Source of the DNA: an uncultured Prevotella sp.
GTDB taxonomy: Bacteria > Bacteroidota > Bacteroidia > Bacteroidales > Bacteroidaceae
Length of the DNA: 17,200 bases
Assembly: GCA_937898715.1 (NCBI GenBank)
Contig: CALEKA010000106.1
Span: forward strand, 1 to 17,200
Direction of reading: 5' to 3'
The notes beneath the pieces were generated by a model, which saw only the letters and a program-made list of their open reading frames with translations, was not told the origin of the DNA and did no database searches. This document shows positions 12,712 through 17,200 of this stretch, piece after piece. Numbering within the stretch: position 1 is the first letter of the stretch; the number at the start of each line of letters is the position of its first letter. Made by a program: the position numbers and the translations under genes.

Positions 12712-14137
12712 AGAGGAATTCTCGACCGAGTTCTATCATAATCTCTTAAAAGCTTTTATCGACACAGGAGACCTCCCTGATGCCTCGCTTTATGATGACG
12801 ATGCTTTGACGATGTATCTCTACGGTGTAATGAATGATGCTTCGGTGGCTTCGCAGGTGCTCAGTGATGAAATAGCAGCGCGTATCTTTATGGATACGAT
12901 GATGCAGTTCGTAAGTCAAAGTCTGCAGAAAGCAGCGTTTCAATATCAGCGCTGCAACTCTGAGCGAATGCGTTTGCAGGATGCATATCAGTGGAGCTAT
13001 ACAAAACGTCGAGACAACTGGCAGGCGCTTGTGCAGGAGATAGGCGATCGTTATCGTGAGTTTGGATTTGAACAAGACTTTTACCAAAACTCATTTTCTG
13101 GTGCAGAGAACTGGCGTGATGATGCATTGTGGGAAACGCTCCTGCATGATTGGAGCGAATGCATGGCTCAGCGTTTATCACATCAGAAATGCGAACAACT
13201 CCGTTCACATACAGACTCCTACGACCGACAGCTTCGCACAAATCTCGAAGCCGCAACGCGTTATGTAAAGGAACATGCAGTCTCTCCAGACCGTTTCTGT
13301 CAGTCGTGGGCGTTGATGGGGGGACGTTGGAATACGTACGAGTTCGAACGCTTGCAGCGCGTAGTTCAATTGCAGCAACGTTATCCCGTATTGCAGCAAA
13401 TTACGGATAGGATGGGGCGCGTAGCTCACGCTTCGGGCAAGCAGCGTATAGGTTATTCGTCGGGATTTGCAGAACAGATGCAGCATGCTTCGAAAAGCGA
13501 TATCATAGGTGTTGGAATGGGGAATGACCTCAATACATTATTGCCTACAGAAATAGCGCAATACTTCGATGCCGAAATGGAAAATGTATTCCTACATAAA
13601 TACGTAACTCGCAGCTTGCAAACGTTCGACTACCAAAGTCGTATGATCAATCCTGCCCGCAGCTTATGTACTCGTCCAGCACAGCTTCGCGGACCTATTG
13701 TTGTGTGTGTTGACACCTCTGGAAGTATGCAAGGTGAGCCATTCAATATAGCACTCTCTATGATGATGAGGCTTTCAGAAATGTGTTATTCTGCCAAGCG
13801 ACGTTGTTATCTGATAGCTTTCTCTGTTCAAGCCAATCCTAAAGATGTGCTCCAAGACCGCACCCGCCTTCTTGATTTCTTCACTCATCGTCCATCGGGC
13901 GACACTGATGCCCATCGCATGCTCGATGCCGTTTTCTCTCTCCTATATACCAATCCGCTTTATGCAGGAGCAGACGTGCTATGGGTGACAGACTTTCGCA
14001 TCCCCCTTCCCCGTAAAGAATCTTTGCATCAAATGCAAGAAGTCCGTAAGAGTGGAACTCGCTTTTACGGACTTCAGATTGGCATAGCAGAGAATAGGTG
14101 GCTTCCCTATTTTGACGCTATGTATCAAATATCGTAA
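12701..14137 (+). CDS. viaA: VWA-domain partner of RavA, ViaA-like
   Basis: The 478-residue protein is close to the length of E. coli ViaA (about 480). Its N-terminal two thirds are helical. The C-terminal third is a von Willebrand A domain with the MIDAS metal site: DTSGS (338-342, then M), Thr402 in SGDTDAH, and Asp431 in WVTDFR. The preceding RGPIVVCVDTSG strand and following LIAFSVQ strand fit. The start ATG at 12701 lies inside the end of ravA (11-bp overlap in another frame), which points to translational coupling and a complex of the two products. ViaA stimulates the RavA ATPase in E. coli; here this is inferred by family. No terminator is obvious in the 24 bases before the convergent AraC-type gene. 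Confidence 0.88.
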   Translation: MKNKEEFSTEFYHNLLKAFIDTGDLPDASLYDDDALTMYLYGVMNDASVASQVLSDEIAARIFMDTMMQFVSQSLQKAAFQYQRCNSERMRLQDAYQWSYTKRRDNWQALVQEIGDRYREFGFEQDFYQNSFSGAENWRDDALWETLLHDWSECMAQRLSHQKCEQLRSHTDSYDRQLRTNLEAATRYVKEHAVSPDRFCQSWALMGGRWNTYEFERLQRVVQLQQRYPVLQQITDRMGRVAHASGKQRIGYSSGFAEQMQHASKSDIIGVGMGNDLNTLLPTEIAQYFDAEMENVFLHKYVTRSLQTFDYQSRMINPARSLCTRPAQLRGPIVVCVDTSGSMQGEPFNIALSMMMRLSEMCYSAKRRCYLIAFSVQANPKDVLQDRTRLLDFFTHRPSGDTDAHRMLDAVFSLLYTNPLYAGADVLWVTDFRIPLPRKESLHQMQEVRKSGTRFYGLQIGIAENRWLPYFDAMYQIS

Positions 14138-14161
14138 GCTATTATGTGCGAAATAGAATTT

Positions 14162-15070
14162 CTATAACGCTTGACGTCGATAGTCGTTAGGGGTTGTACC
14201 CACAATGCGCTTAAACATGCGCGTGAAATGCTGCGGATACTGAAACCCTAAGTCGTATGCCACTTCACTGATGCTCTGCGTGGGATTAAGAATGCGCTCT
14301 TTGCTCAATTCGATAATCTTGTTATGAATATATTCTTGTGCAGTGCGCCCCGTTTCTTTCTTAATAAGGTCACCGAAATAGTTGGGCGATAGATATAATT
14401 CTGTTGCACAGTATTTCACGGTGGGCAAACCATTTATTCCTGCTTTGTTGCTAGCGAAGTAGTCATCAAGTAGGTTCTCAAAGCGTGTCAGAATGTCGTG
14501 ATTTGCATTGTCGCGAGTAATGAACTGTCTCTCGTAGAATCGCAGACAATAGTCAAGTAGCAACTCAATGTTTTTTGCTATCAAGCGTTTGCTCATACGG
14601 TCAATGTCGTGTTCAAGCTCTTGCTGTATCTTAGTCAAGCAATCTATAAAAATTTCGCGCTCTCGCTCTGACAAGTGAAGTGCTTCTCTCACTTCGTAAG
14701 AGAAGTAGCTATATTCCTTGATGTGTTTCCCAAGCGATGTGCCATGTATCAAGTCAGGATGGAAAAGAAGGACCCATCCTTTGGGTTGGAATTTCTCACC
14801 ATTATCAGCCATGCCAATCACCTGGCCAGGGGCAAGGCATACCACCGTCCCCTCTTGGTAGTCGTAAGTCTGTCTACCATAAATCAAGTCTCCGCATTTG
14901 ACATCTTTCAAGTATATGGCATAAAAGCCAAACACGTGTTTGCAGTGTTTCATAGGCGGACATTTCGACATATCAATTACGCTCACCAATGGATTGAGCG
15001 TTTTCACACCGAACATATCATTGTATTCAGCAACGGTGTCTAATTTTACGATAGGAGACTTCTCTGTCAT
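14162..15070 (-). CDS. AraC-family transcriptional regulator
   Basis: The 302-residue protein has an N-terminal cupin-like sensing part (residues about 30-110, including EGTVVCLAPGQVIGM and a later GWVLLFHPDLIHG, typical of the AraC-type beta barrel), a helical linker rich in charged residues (130-190), and a C-terminal AraC DNA-binding domain. The two helix-turn-helix units are visible at about 217-240 (CATELYLSPNYFGDLIKKET) and 264-290 (SISEVAYDLGFQYPQHFTRM). The family signature GTTPNDYRR closes the protein. Such proteins usually activate a neighbouring or distant gene upon binding a small ligand. Here the neighbours are a convergent ravA-viaA operon and a nuclease-like gene, so no target is obvious. 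It has its own TACTTTTG -7 box about 71 bases upstream of the ATG. Confidence 0.94.
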   Translation of the reverse strand: MTEKSPIVKLDTVAEYNDMFGVKTLNPLVSVIDMSKCPPMKHCKHVFGFYAIYLKDVKCGDLIYGRQTYDYQEGTVVCLAPGQVIGMADNGEKFQPKGWVLLFHPDLIHGTSLGKHIKEYSYFSYEVREALHLSEREREIFIDCLTKIQQELEHDIDRMSKRLIAKNIELLLDYCLRFYERQFITRDNANHDILTRFENLLDDYFASNKAGINGLPTVKYCATELYLSPNYFGDLIKKETGRTAQEYIHNKIIELSKERILNPTQSISEVAYDLGFQYPQHFTRMFKRIVGTTPNDYRRQAL

Positions 15071-15140
15071 GATCTTTTTATTTTATAGATAGAGCGCGTA
15101 AGTGATCGTTGTAAACGTATTCTCTTACTACAGCGCTATG

Positions 15141-15148
15141 CAAAAGTA
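15141..15148 (-). promoter_or_regulatory. Putative -7 box of the AraC-type gene
   Basis: The minus strand reads TACTTTTG, an exact TAnnTTTG match, about 71 bases before the ATG. The -33 region is poor, as is common for regulated promoters. The 174-bp gap (15071-15244) contains nothing else that I can name. Confidence 0.5.
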
Positions 15149-15244
15149 GTAATAATCTGATATTAAGCCATCTATTGCCGTAAAATAGTGAACGGATAAG
15201 TAAAGCAGGTAAGCACCATTGCATCCTCTGTCGCATATGCCATA

Positions 15245-16339
15245 TCAGAAATAGAAATCCAATATCACGGGGAGATGGTCACTATACCCTCCTTGATAAT
15301 AAGGGCCTAAATACGTACGATAGGGGTGCACACCATCGCCATTCTTATCATTTTGAAGCAGGAAGTCGAAGTCTACCAATTTGCAACTCTGTGTTGTAGT
15401 GCGCAGTCTATGATCATCCTCGTCCTGTTTTGCTAAGAGCACACCATTTACAATCATTTGGTCCAATTGATTCCATTCTCCTTGAAATTTGTACGTACCT
15501 TTTATCCCCCTTCGTGCTTCCATTTGATGAGTCATTACGTAAAGTTCGTTCGGTAAATATGCTTTTTGAACATCATTGGCCGCCGTAGCGCGTAATGCTT
15601 GGGTAAACACCTTTTCTGGATAATAGGCATTAAAGTCTCCAGTGACAACAATCTGCGGTCGTTTCCTCTGTTGCACTACGTTATCTATTGCCTCTCTCAA
15701 CCTTTCAGCCACGGCAATTCGGTAGCGCGAAGCAGAATTCCCGCCTCTACGGCTTGGTAAGTGACACACAAACACGTCAAGCGTATCGCCCGTGGGAACT
15801 TCTCCCGCCACGTGCAGAATATCGCGTGTAGGTCGCCCTTTCTTCGTGCTTACTGGCATCACTCGTGTAGAGTCTCTTCCTATGGGGCGAAATCTGTACG
15901 GTTGATAGAGCAAGGCCACATTAATGCCTCTCACGTCCTTAGAGTGTGTTATTATGTACTCGTAGCCTAAGCGCCACAACTTGGTCTTGCGCGTAAGATC
16001 TGCCACAACGCTATCGTTTTCCACCTCAATCAGAGCCACTAAGTCGGCAGGTTGTTTTCCGCCTCCGCTTGCAATCACTCTGCCAATGTCTGATAGCTTT
16101 TTCCAATAGCGCGATGAACTCCATTTATGACTACCTTCTGGTGTGAAGTCAGCATCTTCGGTATGCATACAACGTATCGTATCAAATAGATTCTCCACAT
16201 TGTATTCCATAATTCGAAATCTCGACTTTTGAGCATATCCCATCCATGGCAGTCCTGCGATAAATGCGATGCAGCAGAATGCTTTAAGCCAATGCCCATA
16301 TGTATAAAGCCGTAAGTAACCTTTCATATATTGTCTCAT
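15245..16339 (-). CDS. Secreted endonuclease/exonuclease/phosphatase family protein
   Basis: The 364-residue protein begins with basic residues and a hydrophobic signal segment (about 18-36, ending in a plausible AYAQ-type site at GYAQ). The rest is an endonuclease/exonuclease/phosphatase (DNase I-like) fold with conserved catalytic positions: Asn47 in MEYNVENLFD, Glu105/Glu107 in LIEVEN, His193 in VCHLPSR, Asp235 and Asn237 in TGDFNAY, Asp293 in QLDQ, and Asp354-His355 in SDHLPV. Bacteroidetes have many exported proteins like this; substrates could be DNA, RNA or phosphoesters. The stop of rlmH (TAG) is directly followed by the ATG here, so both are probably on one transcript. The fifth residue is also Met and is an alternative start. 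Confidence 0.92.
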   Translation of the reverse strand: MRQYMKGYLRLYTYGHWLKAFCCIAFIAGLPWMGYAQKSRFRIMEYNVENLFDTIRCMHTEDADFTPEGSHKWSSSRYWKKLSDIGRVIASGGGKQPADLVALIEVENDSVVADLTRKTKLWRLGYEYIITHSKDVRGINVALLYQPYRFRPIGRDSTRVMPVSTKKGRPTRDILHVAGEVPTGDTLDVFVCHLPSRRGGNSASRYRIAVAERLREAIDNVVQQRKRPQIVVTGDFNAYYPEKVFTQALRATAANDVQKAYLPNELYVMTHQMEARRGIKGTYKFQGEWNQLDQMIVNGVLLAKQDEDDHRLRTTTQSCKLVDFDFLLQNDKNGDGVHPYRTYLGPYYQGGYSDHLPVILDFYF

Positions 16340-16813
16340 CTATTCGTGATGATAAGGCTCTCCGCGAAGTATCGTCATAGCCCTGTAAAGTTGCTCTACA
16401 AAGAACAATCTTACCATCTGGTGAGAAAAAGTCATCTTCGATAACGAAACCTTTTCTCGTGCCAACTTATAAAGGGTAGGGGAGAAGCCATAGGGCCCTC
16501 CCACGATAAACACCAGCCTCCTGGCCACTTGACTCTGTTTCTTTTCAAGATAAGCAGCAAATTCCACAGAACGAAACTCTTTGCCACCCTCGTCGAGAAG
16601 CACAATGTAATCACCATCCCTTAGTTGTTTCTGTAGCAGATCCCCCTCCTTGTCTTTTTGTTGTTCAGCGGTCAAAGCCTTTGTGTTCTTTAATTCGGGT
16701 ATAACCTCAATGTCGAAGGGAATATAATGTTTTACCCGTTCCGCATATTCGTTGATCAACGACGTAAGTCGTTTGTCCACAGTCTTACCAACCACTAAGA
16801 AAAGTATCTTCAT
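16340..16813 (-). CDS. rlmH: 23S rRNA (pseudouridine1915-N3)-methyltransferase
   Basis: The 157-residue protein is a SPOUT-class (trefoil knot) methyltransferase that modifies pseudouridine 1915 in helix 69 of 23S rRNA, using S-adenosylmethionine. Family motifs are all present: MKILFLVVGKT at the start, LLDEGGKEFRS (72-82), VFIVGGPYGF (101-110), the SLSKMTFSH segment (123-131) and the C-terminal YRAMTILRGEPYHHE tail. Length equals the usual 155-160. The frame is open nine codons further upstream, but residue MKILFL matches the normal start. It appears to be the first gene of a two-gene operon with the nuclease-like gene that begins at its stop codon. A TAGTTTTG box lies about 25-32 bases upstream of the ATG. 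Confidence 0.97.
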   Translation of the reverse strand: MKILFLVVGKTVDKRLTSLINEYAERVKHYIPFDIEVIPELKNTKALTAEQQKDKEGDLLQKQLRDGDYIVLLDEGGKEFRSVEFAAYLEKKQSQVARRLVFIVGGPYGFSPTLYKLAREKVSLSKMTFSHQMVRLFFVEQLYRAMTILRGEPYHHE

Positions 16814-16837
16814 AAGTATAAATCTTTCTATTTTATG

Positions 16838-16845
16838 CAAAACTA
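16838..16845 (-). promoter_or_regulatory. Putative -7 box of rlmH operon
   Basis: The minus strand reads TAGTTTTG, an exact match to TAnnTTTG. It lies 24 bases from the ATG, which allows a short leader. No clear TTTG is found 19-21 bases further upstream. Confidence 0.5.
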
Positions 16846-16933
16846 CAATTTTATATCATACAATTCTCTATTAAGTCGTTCTAATCTTCGAAAATGCGAT
16901 ATTAAGAATGTCCTTGCATATACTCTCACTCTC

Positions 16934-16945
16934 ACGCGCGCGCGT
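16934..16945. repeat. Alternating CG palindrome
   Basis: ACGCGCGCGCGT is a perfect 12-bp palindrome, here flanked by C and G to make 14 bp. The identical 12-mer is found at 5125-5136. Alternating CG of this length can adopt Z-DNA under superhelical stress. Confidence 0.7.
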
Positions 16946-16950
16946 GTTAC

Positions 16951-17110
16951 ATATAATTTTCCCCTCCCAAATCCCTCACCCCCTCACTCTCATCAAGAAA
17001 TCACCTGATAATCAGAAGAGAAGCCACCCTCCCCACCTACACTCTGCCTACACTCTGCCCACACTCTGCCCACATTTTCCACTTTCCTTTACCCCCCCCC
17101 TCCAGAATCC
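16951..17110. repeat. Pyrimidine-rich low-complexity stretch with 11-bp repeat
   Basis: The plus strand is mostly C and T with A and almost no G. It includes three tandem 11-bp units (CTACACTCTGC at 17037-17047 and 17048-17058, CCACACTCTGC at 17059-17069) and a C9 run (17092-17100). A 74-codon frame at 16908-17132 is Pro/His/Ser-rich and not credible. No gene is seen between 16814 and the window end. Confidence 0.75.
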
Positions 17111-17141
17111 CTATTCGCCCCATAAATCCTAATCATCCTAT

Positions 17142-17200
17142 AATCACTAGAACCACTAGAATCACTAGAATCACTAGAACTACTAGAATCACTAGAACTA
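17142..17200. repeat. 9-bp minisatellite running off the window
   Basis: Six full tandem units and part of a seventh of the type AATCACTAG, with variants AACCACTAG and AACTACTAG, fill the last 59 bases and continue past the edge. Each unit has a CTAG, a tetramer usually rare in bacteria. Degenerate relatives (AATCCT, AATCATCCT) precede it from about 17125. Confidence 0.9.

Overview
The window looks like chromosomal DNA of a Bacteroidales bacterium, most likely Prevotellaceae (Prevotella in the broad sense). The reasons are: Bacteroidetes-type promoter elements (TAnnTTTG -7 boxes, in places with an upstream TTTG) rather than sigma70 boxes; weak or absent Shine-Dalgarno sequences; the short catalytic-domain-only AMP nucleosidase; DUF4230 and DUF4738 envelope proteins; and a family of GC-rich palindromes (core GGGCGACGCGTCCCGCGTCG) whose spurious peptides, such as MPTRDASPTEL, I associate with Prevotella genomes. 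That last point is recall, not a search result.

Layout. Positions 130-1695 (minus strand) carry two DUF4230 proteins, one membrane-anchored and one lipoprotein-like, separated by three palindromic repeats. Divergent from them is a DUF4738 lipoprotein (1835-2398) that ends in a perfect 23-bp-arm hairpin. A second palindrome cluster leads into a Wzx-like O-antigen flippase (2860-4401). Then comes a gene-poor stretch (4402-5334) with terminator-like hairpins, an orphan minus-strand promoter and two more palindromes. A stand-alone HsdR N-terminal (PD-(D/E)xK) protein lies at 5335-5790 (minus). After a duplicated 41-bp element and a hairpin repeat, amn (AMP nucleosidase) and holA (DNA polymerase III delta) form a tight operon closed by a strong terminator at 7971-8007.

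Positions 8008-9477 are AT-rich and nearly gene-free. They hold at most one doubtful small ORF and a striking array of ATTTACRA motifs on both strands, spread over about 500 bp. The array ends at a promoter and a structured leader in front of an XRE-type regulator (9478-10017). This is the least ordinary part of the window. sodB follows (10240-10839) with a 28-bp-period direct repeat upstream. Next is an overlapping ravA-viaA pair (MoxR AAA+ ATPase plus VWA partner; 10972-14137); RavA carries an in-frame minisatellite.

The right end is on the minus strand: an AraC-type regulator (14162-15070), a secreted endonuclease/exonuclease/phosphatase protein (15245-16339) whose start codon abuts the stop of rlmH (16340-16813), and then a low-complexity, pyrimidine-rich, minisatellite-bearing intergenic region running off the window.

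Most genes are ordinary housekeeping or envelope genes. I see no CRISPR array, tRNA, rRNA, transposase or prophage.
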